A program made the position numbers and the translations under genes. The notes beneath the pieces were generated by a model. That model searched no databases. It was given only the letters and a program-made list of their open reading frames with translations, and was not told the DNA's origin. Positions 52,056 to 64,000 of a stretch of 64,000 nucleotides of DNA are shown here, piece after piece. Each line of letters starts with the position of its first letter. Within the stretch, counting starts at the first letter, position 1. Source of the stretch: Vespa crabro (Eukaryota > Arthropoda > Insecta > Hymenoptera > Vespidae). The stretch lies in contig NC_060963.1 of NCBI RefSeq assembly GCF_910589235.1, forward strand, positions 991,001 through 1,055,000, in the 5' to 3' direction.

Positions 52056-52311
52056 TTCGCAAACAGTGTAGTACGCAAACGCGTGTACGACGACGTAATT
52101 ATACCATCCTATCGTTCCTAACTCATAAGGTTAGGTTTTCCGACATCTTTAAAAGAAAAATTACTATATCAATGTTGCTAACATGTAGGATACATATAGA
52201 GGTCAAGCTTAGGGAATATTTCTTCATAAAAAGTTTTTCATTTCGCGAACAGATGGCAGTTCGGTCGGTAAGAAAAGGACAGTAGAAGTCAATACATATG
52301 CAGGGTACTCG

Positions 52312-52369
<58 letters not shown>

Positions 52370-53067
52370 CTTACTCCCCTTCAAGTTACTTTCTTTTATC
52401 TTTCCTAACTTATATCTACGGGGAATATAAACTAAACGTAAACATTAAATCCTTTTAATCTAGTAGTATTGAAATTTCCAGGAAATAAATTGAATAATTG
52501 CTTCATCCAATATGCGAATGAAAATAATTTCTATTAATGGAATTATATCTATGCCTAAAACTATTACGACAGGAGTAAGTTTAAGTATAAATTAATCTTT
52601 TTTCGGAATACATTGCGTGATTTTTATTTAACGATTATATTCGCGCTACGATAACTTTTAAATATTCATGTCATATTGTCTGATAACCCTCAGATTGTCT
52701 TAAACCGTTTTACCATGTTTATTACAAAAATTCAATATATTTACTGTGTCATTCTGCGCTAATCATATAAATAACATTTAGCTATGCTATACATTATTTC
52801 ATACAAAGCAGCGAACTCTCGAGTAAATATTTTTTATTAACTTTACAAATTATTGTATATATTTGTTCTTCTTCTTTTTTTTTTTTTCCTTTCGTTTATA
52901 GATCAGACGTAACAATAGTTCCTATATACAATATATGTTTTAATATTTAATGGTTGTTGTGTCAATTAAGTATGCATTTTTATATATCTGTGAAAACATA
53001 TGAATCCTATCGTATAATATAATTATAACAACTTTAGAGTAAATTATTAAGATTATACGTGTATGTA

Positions 53068-53123
<56 letters not shown>

Positions 53124-53394
53124 CTATCGTTTTGACATACCATAAAAACTACAATAGAATATTTGAAATTAGTTCGTCTTCATTTGACTCACCTGGTCAC
53201 AATTTCAATATGAGAACGTTGATTGGCCGGGTATAGACCAATTGGCATTTAGCTGCTGGCAGCCATTGCAGAAGGTAGTCTTACTCGTAGTGTATGTTGT
53301 GGGGAAGTGTGTTGTGTGGCCAGTGGGTTTTGTGTTAAATTTTTTTACTTATTTATTAGTGATTACCTGGTCTTTTTGATCAACGGCTGCGAAA
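52056..53394. promoter_or_regulatory. Divergent region between MRPL53 and AGO1
   Basis: This 1.3-kb gap separates the minus-strand MRPL53 start from the AGO1 start. The MRPL53 side (52056-52140) is moderately CpG-rich. The AGO1 side (about 53190-53394) is of normal complexity and probably holds the proximal AGO1 promoter and 5' UTR. TA runs lie in between at 52313-52367 and 53078-53131. Confidence 0.45.
52313..52367. repeat. (TA)n microsatellite
   Basis: A pure TA run of about 54 bp between the MRPL53 and AGO1 promoters. Confidence 0.9.
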
Positions 53395-56300
53395 ATGTAT
53401 CCTGTAGGGCAGCGTAAGTATATTATTGTTGTAGGCTTACCTTAATATGCTCGAAAAAACTCTTAAATAGATCTACTCCATTAGCTCGAGCGATTTTAGA
53501 ATATCGTTGCTCTCAAGTGGTTTCTTACCCTTTATTCCATTTCGATAATCAAAAAGAAAGATTGGAGATATTCGAAAAAAGTTGTACATTAATATATTAA
53601 GTTCAATAACAATGGATACACGTATATAATTTCAATGAAAAATGACGAAAATTGTCTCTCCTTAATCGACCTAGCTCAACAGGCACGACGTGTCATATCT
53701 TGTCTTTGATTCATCATATCCTACATCTATAGTAAATTATATGCATCTAATGAAAATGGTGTGCTATTTGTTAAACCTTCTATGTATAAACCTATTGTAA
53801 GATATTATCGTATCGAGATTGTTTATTTTACATTGTGTATTGCTATTGTCTTTTATGAAAGAAATTAATTCTCTTTTTTTTTTTTCTTTTTTTTCTTTTT
53901 TTTTTTTTTTTTTTTTTCTTAAATGAATAATTTTTAATTTCTGCATTTGACACAAAATATTAATTTTATTTTTATCATAGAATTTTTTCATTTTTATCAT
54001 CATTATTTCCTGTGTCATCCGAATTTTAATTTATTTACTTGTCAGAAAATGATCAAACAATACATTCATTTAAACATTCTACATTCATAGAGAAAATGAT
54101 TTTTTTTTTTGGAATTTGCCATTAGGTAATTGTATCGTATAAATGAGAATGGATTTTTTCCTTTTTATAGTTTGTAAGCTCTTAAAGTAAATTTGAATAA
54201 ATCAGTTATGTTTCTATCAGTTATGTTCTTTTGTTTTAATTTTTAGCCCCCCCACCTGGACCAACAACAAGTACTTCTGTTGGAACAGCCGGAGCAACTG
54301 GGAGCAATGTCGTTGCTCCTAGTTCTTTGGGCCTTGTTCCTGCACAACAAACACATACTCCGCCTCAACCTCCAGAACTGCCAAGTAAGAGCATTTATTT
54401 ATTTTTTATTTTATAAAATAGAAAGATAGTTATATAAGCCTAAATATATATTTCCTATATATACTCAATTATATAATTTTAATTATTCAGAGAAATAATT
54501 ATATAGAAAATAGTTTTAGCATATTAATGAATTTCATTTACAGTGTTTTCATGCCCACGAAGGCCCAACATAGGTCGTGAAGGTAGACCAATTGGATTGA
54601 GAGCAAATCATTTTCAAATTACTATGCCACGAGGCTATGTGCATCATTATGAAATTAATATACAACCCGATAAATGCCCTCGTAAAGTCAATAGGGAAAT
54701 CATAGAAACAATGGTACATGCATATAGCAAGATTTTTGGAACTCTTAAACCTGTGTTTGATGGAAGAAATAACTTGTATACAAGGGACCCTTTGCCTATT
54801 GGAACTGATAAAATAGACTTAGAGGTAATATTTCATTTATTGATATTTCTTGAATGCCGATTTTATCAACAGATATATAGTACAATATTTTTCTGATGTA
54901 GGTAACACTGCCTGGTGAGGGTAAAGATCGAGTTTTCAGAGTGGTAATAAAATGGGTAGCTCAGGTTTCATTATTTGCCTTAGAAGAAGCACTCGAAGGA
55001 CGTACAAGACAAATTCCATATGATGCTATTCTTGCATTAGATGTTGTAATGAGACATTTACCATCAATGACTTACACACCAGTAGGTAGATCATTTTTCA
55101 GTAGTCCGGATGGATATTATCATCCATTGGGTGGAGGTAGAGAAGTATGGTTTGGCTTTCATCAGTCTGTAAGACCATCTCAATGGAAAATGATGTTAAA
55201 TATCGATGGTACGTTTATAGTTTTAGTATTAAAATTCAGAATTAAAAAATATTTAATAACTTTCATTCATATTTCTGACGTTACACATTATCCTTCATTT
55301 ATATTTCAGTTTCTGCAACTGCATTTTATAAAGCTCAACCTGTCATAGAATTTATGTGCGAAGTATTAGACATTAGAGATGTAAACGAACAAAGGAAACC
55401 ACTCACAGATTCTCAACGAGTGAAATTTACCAAAGAAATCAAAGGGCTCAAAATAGAAATAACTCATTGCGGAACAATGAGACGAAAATATAGAGTATGC
55501 AATGTTACACGTAAACCGGCACAAATGCAATCGTAAGTGGAATCAATTTGAAAATATGAATTATTTATATTACGTGAAAACTTATATTAAATTATTTATC
55601 ATAGATTTCCATTGCAATTGGAAAATGGACAAACTGTTGAATGTACAGTTGCAAAATACTTTTTGGATAAATATAAAATGAAATTACGTTATTCGCATCT
55701 TCCTTGTTTGCAAGTAGGCCAGGAACATAAACACACGTACCTGCCACTTGAGGTTAGTTAATAATAAAAAATAATGTCAGGAAGAAGATTATCAGTAAAT
55801 GAATTTGTTATTGCTAATATTGTTATAATAATTTATTGTTTCAGGTTTGTAATATAGTAGCAGGACAACGTTGTATAAAAAAATTAACAGATATGCAGAC
55901 GTCTACTATGATAAAAGCAACAGCACGTTCGGCACCAGATCGTGAACGAGAAATTAATAATTTAGTAAGGCGAGCTGACTTCAATAATGATTCTTATGTT
56001 CAAGAATTTGGATTAAGTATATCAAATAATATGATGGAAGTTCGAGGTCGTGTATTACCTCCACCCAAATTACAGTACGGAGGGCGCGTAAGTTCTCTCA
56101 GTGGACAGGTAAGAAATATATAATAAAGTTTAATCAGTCAGATCTCGAAAAATCACATACATTTCTAGAGATAGCTTTTTATACTCCTATTTTCTGTTAC
56201 TTATTTTTTTTTCTTTTTTTTTTTTTTCTTTTTTTTTTTTTATACCTGTTTTCTTTTATTAAAAAATGCTATCAAAAGTCGTCAAAACTAATGCACGAGC

Positions 56301-58387
56301 TCTACCTAGACCTGGTTGATTTGATATCTGAACTGTGATGTAACCGATTTGTCAATTTATTTCGTTTTATAAATAATATTGCCTTCTGATGGGCACAATT
56401 GAATATTGTAACAAACTATGTCAAATCCATGAAAATACGTATGTAATCTCTGTTACATCCGCAATTCAATATCGTTTGCAAGCTTTGAATACAATCAATT
56501 TTATCTTATGCGATATGATATTATTACGAAAAATATATTTTTCTTTTTGTTTTTTTTTTTGCATCGATTTAACGTTCAAACTTATGTACTCTCTAAATAT
56601 TTTTGTATTTACTTTTTAAGCAGAAGCAGTGTGATTTTCTGTAATAGCTCTTTTTTTCTTTTTACGATTAAAGACGAAACAACAAGCAATGCCCAATCAA
56701 GGCGTTTGGGATATGCGAGGTAAACAGTTCTTCACGGGAGTTGAGATTAGAGTATGGGCTATTGCTTGCTTTGCACCGCAAAGAACAGTACGAGAAGACG
56801 CATTACGTACATTCACTACACAATTGCAAAAGATCAGTAACGATGCTGGAATGCCAATTATTGGACAACCATGTTTCTGTAAATATGCTACTGGGCCAGA
56901 TCAAGTTGAACCTATGTTTCGGTATCTAAAATCGACTTTCCAAGCATTGCAATTAGTGTGTGTTGTGCTACCCGGGAAAACTCCTGTATATGGTAATTAG
57001 ATATAGATAAATTATAATATTTAATATAAAGGATATACTTCTTTTAAAATTAAACATTTGTGTTCATAGCTGAAGTCAAAAGAGTAGGAGATACGTTACT
57101 CGGTATGGCAACTCAATGTGTACAGGCAAAGAATGTCAATAAGACCTCTCCTCAAACTTTATCAAATTTGTGTTTGAAGATTAATGTGAAATTAGGTGGC
57201 ATCAATAGCATTCTAGTACCAAGTATTAGACCAAAAGTGTTTAACGAGCCTGTTATATTTTTGGGAGCAGATGTAACTCATCCTCCCGCTGGAGATAATA
57301 AAAAACCTAGTATAGCTGCTGTAGTAGGTAGTATGGATGCTCATCCATCAAGATATGCAGCTACGGTTAGGGTACAACAACATAGACAAGAAATTATACA
57401 GGAACTCAGTTCAATGGTTAGGTAAGTAATAATATATAGTAGTTTTAAATGTAAAATGAAAGAAGCCAATTTTATAAACAGTTAAAAAATTCCACTATTC
57501 GTTTATAAATTTTCACAATACATACATTGCTAAATTAGACCCCTATTGCTTTTAGGGAACTTCTTGTTATGTTTTATAAAAGTACTGGAGGATATAAACC
57601 ACATAGAATAATTCTCTATCGCGATGGTGTTTCGGAAGGACAATTTCTTCACGTTCTACAACATGAATTAACTGCCATTCGTGAAGCTTGTATCAAACTT
57701 GAAGCTGATTATAGGCCTGGCATTACTTTCATTGTAGTTCAAAAAAGACATCACACTCGTTTGTTCTGTGCAGATAAAAAAGAACAAAGTGGTAAAAGTG
57801 GCAATATTCCGGCTGGTACAACGGTTGACGTTTGTATAACTCATCCAACAGAATTTGATTTCTATCTTTGCAGTCACCAAGGTATTCAGGTAGGTTAATA
57901 TTCTTGTACTTTTGAACTGTAAGTCCTGATAAGAAAAGAAAAGGAAAGAAAAAAGAATTATATAATAATTATGTTTTATTGCAGGGAACATCTAGACCAT
58001 CTCATTATCACGTTCTCTGGGATGACAATCACTTTGAGAGTGATGAATTGCAATGTCTCACGTATCAATTATGTCATACGTATGTAAGGTGTACAAGATC
58101 CGTTAGTATACCAGCACCAGCTTATTATGCCCATCTTGTGGCATTCAGAGCTAGATATCACCTAGTAGAAAAGGAACACGATAGGTAAATTTATATTAAA
58201 TTATCACTATACTCTTCTGATGGATGATAAATCGGTCCCCTAGATAAAATTCATATGTCTTGTATTATCTACTTATAGCGGGGAAGGATCTCATCAATCA
58301 GGCTGTAGCGAAGATAGGACACCAGGTGCAATGGCACGAGCTATTACTGTTCATGCAGACACAAAAAGAGTTATGTACTTCGCATAA
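53395..58387 (+). CDS. AGO1: Argonaute-1 (miRNA-guided silencing effector)
   Basis: Twelve coding exons give 897 aa: 53395-53413, 54247-54384, 54544-54824, 54902-55208, 55310-55532, 55605-55752, 55845-56108, 56674-56992, 57070-57421, 57556-57889, 57985-58184 and 58279-58387. Every join has GT..AG ends and matching phase. The protein loads miRNAs in RISC and represses target mRNAs in the cytoplasm. A Pro/Thr-rich leader (1-52) precedes the N domain (FSCPRRPNIGREGRPIGLRA), then PAZ (about 250-372), MID and PIWI (to about 860). The MID pocket residues Y566, K570 and Q582 (YAEVKRVGD...TQC) bind the guide 5' phosphate in homologues. The slicer tetrad is complete: D634 (GADVTHPP), E674 (RQEIIQE), D707 (YRDGVSEG) and H845 (YYAHLVAF). 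It ends in MYFA, as in the family. The first coding exon contributes only 19 nt. AGO1 rather than AGO2 is supported by the lack of a Gln-rich N-terminus and near-identity to animal AGO1 blocks. Confidence 0.97.
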
Positions 58388-60485
58388 TTCTATCGATGTT
58401 GTTTTCTATAAAAATTGAAGCACTACATAATGATAATCATCATATCTTGGACATAGGAAACAATTCTAGACTACTTAAATGTTAAACGATCTTCTTGAGT
58501 GGTCAATTTTTTTTTACTTTTATAATTATAATAAGTCTATCCAAAAGCACTGATATAAAAGTGGGAGATCAATATTTCGAGTTCCACATAAAATAGTGAT
58601 TGGATAGACTTTCAAAATCATTTAGAAAGTAAGTTTTAAAGCAGGTGCTTTTAGTTAATCATGTTTTAAAGTAGAGTGGAGCATTTTGCAGCTTAGCCGA
58701 TTGGTTGTTGCATGGAAAAGTTCACTTAGACAATTAATAATTAAAAAATCGGCTGCAACGCACATTACGCTTATTTTTTTAGAGGTCTTAGTATCTCTTG
58801 CATTTGTATGATATAAATGATCATATTGCTGGATAAAATTACAGTTATATAGATCGCTTTATGCGAGACTGTTATACGTTTGAATATCATTTGATATGAA
58901 TTGAATTTACCAATCTATGGAGTTTTTAGATTGAACGATAATGCGATTACTATGCTGAAGAGATCTTATAAAGATATGATGATGTATGTAAGATTACGTT
59001 TATCATCCAGCGTGGGCGCGAGGTTTGCGTTCTAAAACAATTAAGCAATGATAAATGCATTAGTAAATAAAAATCGAACGTAGAAAAGAATTTATTTAAG
59101 GAATAGAGGACAAGAGAGTCCAGGCAGCGTCAGAGAAGAAGGAGCAGCTTTAGAGTGCGAACCTCTGAGACCTACAAGAAATTTTGAATATATAAAAATT
59201 TAAAAAAAAAAAAAAAAAGTTGGCCACTTCAAGTTATGAAGTTTGAATGAAAGGATAAAATATTAAACGAATAAATTGTGTAAATGTTAATTGCCAATAA
59301 CTCTTCAAGCCAATGGCCAAAGTAAGTTAGAGATTTACTAGAGTCAAATTGAAAGTGATAATTATGATGAAACAATTTGTTATGTAATCCCTATAGTGTC
59401 AGAAATCACATTGTGCCACATCTAACTAATAACATGCTGCTATCTTTTATATGGCATAATTTTGATCAGTCTAAATCTAATGTCACCGTTCACAGTGATT
59501 ATGAGAATTAATTTGAAGATAAAGTAACACAACATATCTTTACGAGTATAGGGAATACATTGAAGTGGAGTTTTAAGAACATTTTCTATGTGAAGTATAT
59601 TTATTTGTTTTTAATATTTAAGCGATTACACCATTGAAAATGTACAAAGACATTAGTTTTATTTATCTCACATTTTAGTTTTCACTATTACTGTTTATTT
59701 TTTAAATATGTGGCACATAATTCACTTCTAATTAAATAAACAAATATACTGACGCTGTCTGAACTAGGATGGCACGCGAAGTTTAATATTGACGATATTA
59801 AAAAACGTAATGGGAGAGATGGAATGAAAGTAAGAAAGTTTTGTACAATACACAAAATGTTATAATCATGCTGAAAAAAGATACTTATGATTTAAGTTGA
59901 ACTAGACATTACACGGCATTAGATCTGGGCTGATAATAAAGCCTCATTAATGCAAGGGAATATTAAAATAGCAGTAAGATATTGATTCAATAATAACACA
60001 GAACGTATGAAAAAAAATATTAAATTCTAGGATAAGATATGTTTTACTGCAAACAATGCAAAACTTTAAGGTCCTTACATTTTTACTATAACGAATCATC
60101 TAACTGAGATTCCTTTCCGCAAATGGAATCAATTTCAATAATCTTTTAGAACAATAATCGAAACAATAACTATATTAAAAAGCCTTGGAAACCAGTAATG
60201 TACAACCAAGAGATAGGATAATGTAATTTATAATTGTGTATCGATGTCGCACGCCAGAGGACAATTATTATGTATTTTTCGAATCATTAATACATCGATA
60301 AAATGATTACGTTGTGACAAGAATTTTTATTTTTGTGAGATATGTGTCATTCGAGGGATATGTTTTTACATGATTTTAGTAAATTATAAATCAGTATTAT
60401 TAATGAAAAATTAATAAAGAAAAAAAGAAAGAAAAAACAAAGTAAGAAAAGAAAACAATTCGCATACAAAATGGAATATATCAAT

Positions 60486-60528
<43 letters not shown>

Positions 60529-63500
60529 ATTAATTTATAATTAGCCAATATATACGTGAGATATGTTTTATCATTTGTCTGTATTAATGATTCTGACATT
60601 AGGCTTACAAGTGATATAAATGTAATATTATTCTCGAAAGTATGAAAAAAGGACCTTATATTATCAATAATATTTATTGCAGTTATATATTTAAGTATAT
60701 AGTTTAGGAGGTTATATCTATACCACTTATAGTTGGATCATTTAATTCTTAGTTTTTGACTATGTAAAAATTAAGTAACTTTTTATTATAATTTCATAAT
60801 AGTACATACTTCTTTTGAGCATACATATAAAAATGATTTGATGGTTTTGATTCGTCAATGCAACTTTACAAAGGCAGCATGTAAACATAATTATCAAAGT
60901 AGTATAGTGGAATGTATGCGAAATTGCATAGAAGAAAAGAGAAACGTCTTATTCGTGTTGTTGAAGATGTAAACGGGAACCAAAATGTGTGTACGCAGAA
61001 ATAATTAGTCGGGTATTACGAATCAACAATTTTTGAATTGTAACGAGACCATCTATTAGTTTTAAGTCGACCTATGCACGAAAAGCAGCTACAACTGTAA
61101 TCAAAGCGCAAGTAAATACCAAAAAAGAAAAAAGAAAAAAAAAAAAAAAAAGAAAAGAGAAAAAGAAACAAAAAAGAAGAGAAAGACTTTGGAAATAGAA
61201 AGGAAGCAATTAAGACGGACATATAATAGAAATAATGAAATCTATTAATGTAATAGGAACAATTTTCAAATTGACAACCATTAAGTCCGATTCCGTGTAC
61301 ACGTCCCTCTCTATATGAATTTTCTTGCGATAAAAATAACCAAGGTCTGACAAAATCGATATTTTCCTGCGCCTATTAAGAAACTAGCCTCCATTTGTAA
61401 ATATACCTCATTAACTTATCCGTAGGATCATTTCTCATATTGTCTGTGAACGCAGACAAGAACGCTTAATAATTTGTAATTTTTATCTCGTAAGAGATTG
61501 GATAGAAATAGGATATTTGTTGTACTTTTCATGATGATCATCGTTTTTAAGTCAATATTGCAAAATATTATTGTAACAAGTAATTCAGGCAAAAATTTCA
61601 TTGGAAAAAACAAAAAAAAAAAAAAAAAAAAGAAAAAAAAGAAATTCGATTTTATAATAGCTCGAAAGATTATCTCATTCTGATTTAAACGAATATTTTA
61701 AACGATTATTAGGCCATCGATAGAACTATAAACGGAAAAAAGTAAAAAAGAAAAAAAGAAAAAAAAAAAAAAGAAGAAAAAAGATAAAAATAGAACGGGA
61801 ATATAAAATGACTTCATTAGCGTATAACAAATTAATCGGAATTTATGCCGATGCAATGAGTTCACTTTTACTATCTAATATCTCAGAGATATTTTAAGTT
61901 GTAAGGCAAATAATTTATATTTGTAATACTTTTACAGATACGTACATACGTGAGCATGTTACGACGACATACGTAAGTACGTATGTGTATCGGTATATAC
62001 ACCACGCATACTTATATAAATACATTTTATCACCGAATCATTCGTACACAAATGCTGTTCACGAAGTATACATATGGATTATAATACAATCTTAAGAAGA
62101 AAAAGAAAAAAAAAAGAAAAAAGAAAAAAGAAACAAGACAAGAAAAGAAAAGAAAACCAGCAACTAAATATGTGAGCGATACCCATGTATTTTGAAAAGC
62201 TTAACAACAGATTACACTATAATCATTGTATCATTAAAAACGATTAATTCTTACTATTAATAAGCGGTCTCTTATACTTCAAAAGTATATATTTGCTTTG
62301 AAATTGGTATAATCAATGTTTTGCAAAGTGGCAATCACTTTAATATATGCAATATTTATGATATATGAGTCGAACAGATAAAAATCATTATTACCAATTA
62401 ACTTTCTCACACATTCTCTCACATTTTTGCACAGTATTAATATTAACCCACATTTCATTTAACGAGCCAAGTCAGTTATTTCATATATTACTGCACAAAA
62501 TTCGTAAATAAGTTTAATATGCAAATCAAATATATTCTTAGGTAGAAAAAGTAATTCGTAAAGCGCCACCAAAGACGCTGTTGCTGCGATATTATAATTT
62601 TTCCAAAACTTGTTTATATCAAACGAAAGAAAAATTGTTGAATAAACGGTAGCAAATTTGTTATTAAAAGGGCGTATGATGTTCAAATTCATGATTAAAA
62701 AATGTGTACAAGGGTACCTTCTTCATTTAATATGTTATAGAAATTAAAATATTCAAAGTATGCGTGAACCATTTGATTTTTAATGGAGACACATTATTAA
62801 AATTGGCAATACGATACGACGCGGATGATAAATATATTTTCTTTTTTTTTTTTTTTTGTTCTTTTTATTTTCGAATTTATTGTCATTCTCTACGCCGTGT
62901 TACCTTTATAACACCGTTAGAAAGTCATAATTTTAGATTATAAGTTTATTATTGCTTATTTCATATACGATTGTATATGCAACATATTAGATGTACATAT
63001 TTCTCAATATCACAGCTTTAAGTGGGTAACAAGCTACAAAACGACTGGTAGTAGCGCTCACAATAAATTGTAATGCATGCTATGGTTTAATAATATAAGT
63101 TGATAATTATATATTATTTACACATTCTTAATTCTTCGTGGATAATAAAAGCCTTAGGAGATATCGGTACATTGAAAAATAATTAAAATAATAATAAATA
63201 TTAAGGACGATCGAGGATGCATTGTAAAAGTAACACCTTATAAGCTTAATAATAATTTATAATTTTAATTTATAATACGTATAATGTAATTGGAATAACT
63301 TTATCGTTTTTTTTTTTTTTTTTTTACCACTTATAATGTGTTACTTGGAGGATATGATGACCATTGAAAGAAGTTGATCTCGAAAAAAAAAAAGGAATGT
63401 TATGTTTGAAATACCATTTGTTTCACGTCTGCTATCTCCGTGGCTTCGTACTTTAATGGTGTACGAATGGCTTTATAACGTTTAAATATAAGAAACTGAT

Positions 63501-63858
63501 AACACATAGTATTTGCAAAGTATAAGTTACTTATATCTTAATGGAAGTGGCCGTTACTCCTTAGAAACTCATGACATTATGGTTGGAGTAATACCTGTAC
63601 CTATATAATATTTTTTTCGAAGCTAATGGGGCAATATCGAAGAAACATTTTTCTATTCCTTTTATAAAATCTCTTTGTCACATTCATATCATGTATTAAT
63701 TGACACGATCCTGTGTGATCATTGATCCTTACTGTAATAGCCTTTTATTTTGACGCTCGTCAAAATTAATTCATCTTATACGTACATACACAGCAAAGCT
63801 CATAATTGTTATTTAGCATATTGGATTTTTCTTGTAAAGTGTAAACTTTATCTCTGTT

Positions 63859-63889
<31 letters not shown>

Positions 63890-64000
63890 CTATGTTGCGG
63901 ATAACAATTTCTTGTTTTTATTTTTTTTTTTTTTTATTTTTTTTTTTTGAGGGGAAAGAGGAACATTGGCTATTGTGGATTAATAAATTGCTACAATTTC
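58388..64000 (+). other. Probable long AGO1 3' UTR and downstream DNA
   Basis: No other gene is supported in these 5.6 kb. AT-rich sequence of moderate complexity follows directly after the AGO1 stop codon. AATAAA hexamers occur at several points, for example 59735-59740 and 63982-63987, so alternative poly(A) sites are possible. Two words fit the Pumilio consensus TGTANATA: 61396-61403 and 62992-62999. A stem-loop lies at 58533-58611. A-runs near 59201, 61137, 61613 and 61755 and a TA run at 60490-60525 interrupt it. How far the transcript extends cannot be told from the sequence. Confidence 0.5.
58533..58611 (+). ncRNA. Stem-loop in the AGO1 3' UTR
   Basis: A perfect 12-bp outer stem (AAGTCTATCCAA at 58533-58544 with its complement at 58600-58611) encloses further pairs: CACT 58548-58551 with AGTG 58595-58598, and GTGGGA 58561-58566 with TTCCAC 58582-58587 (one G:U). 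The total is 79 nt, about pre-miRNA size, but the inner stem has unpaired bulges larger than usual. It could be a structured 3' UTR element, a processing substrate or a small fold-back insertion. It is listed as an RNA structure, not a confirmed RNA gene. Confidence 0.35.

Overview
The window is nuclear DNA of an insect. Spliceosomal introns with GT..AG ends, five animal protein-coding genes, AT-rich intergenic DNA, CpG-rich promoter-like patches and very dense short tandem repeats fit an aculeate hymenopteran (bee, ant or wasp). A vespid-like genome is a guess from the repeat load, not a demonstrated placement. No bacterial, viral or CRISPR feature was seen.

Layout. (1) 1-35 kb is dominated by one plus-strand gene, the APC/C inhibitor Rca1/Emi1 (FBXO5 family). 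Its first coding exon (2095-3315) carries the F-box. After an intron of about 25 kb, a small exon (28416-28667) carries the zinc-binding region and the LRRL tail. The intron holds no convincing second gene. It is packed with microsatellites and homopolymers, two CpG-rich patches (about 15.8-17.0 and 20.4-21.3 kb) and a 254-bp piggyBac-type MITE with TTAA target-site copies. (2) 35.5-41.3 kb holds a head-to-head pair: CDKAL1 (minus; tRNA methylthiotransferase, 537 aa) and ADRM1/Rpn13 (plus; proteasomal ubiquitin receptor, about 396 aa). A long imperfect fold-back lies just past the CDKAL1 poly(A) signal. (3) 42.5-46.5 kb is CpG- and CT-rich with splice-site-like borders but no credible protein, so it looks like distal promoter or 5' UTR sequence. 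(4) 49.5-52.1 kb holds, on the minus strand, an unassigned 63-aa single-pass membrane protein and mitochondrial ribosomal protein L53 (MRPL53, 3 exons). (5) 53.4-58.4 kb on plus is Argonaute-1 (12 coding exons, 897 aa, DEDH slicer tetrad intact). The remaining 5.6 kb has no gene and is best read as AGO1 3' UTR or downstream DNA; it includes a compact stem-loop.

Functionally the genes are housekeeping or regulatory: cell-cycle proteolysis (Rca1), proteasome substrate capture (ADRM1), tRNA modification (CDKAL1), mitochondrial translation (MRPL53) and miRNA silencing (AGO1). They are not an operon or a single pathway. Their proximity suggests only shared promoter regions (CDKAL1/ADRM1 and MRPL53/AGO1). 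All exon joins were set by hand from reading-phase agreement and consensus splice sites.
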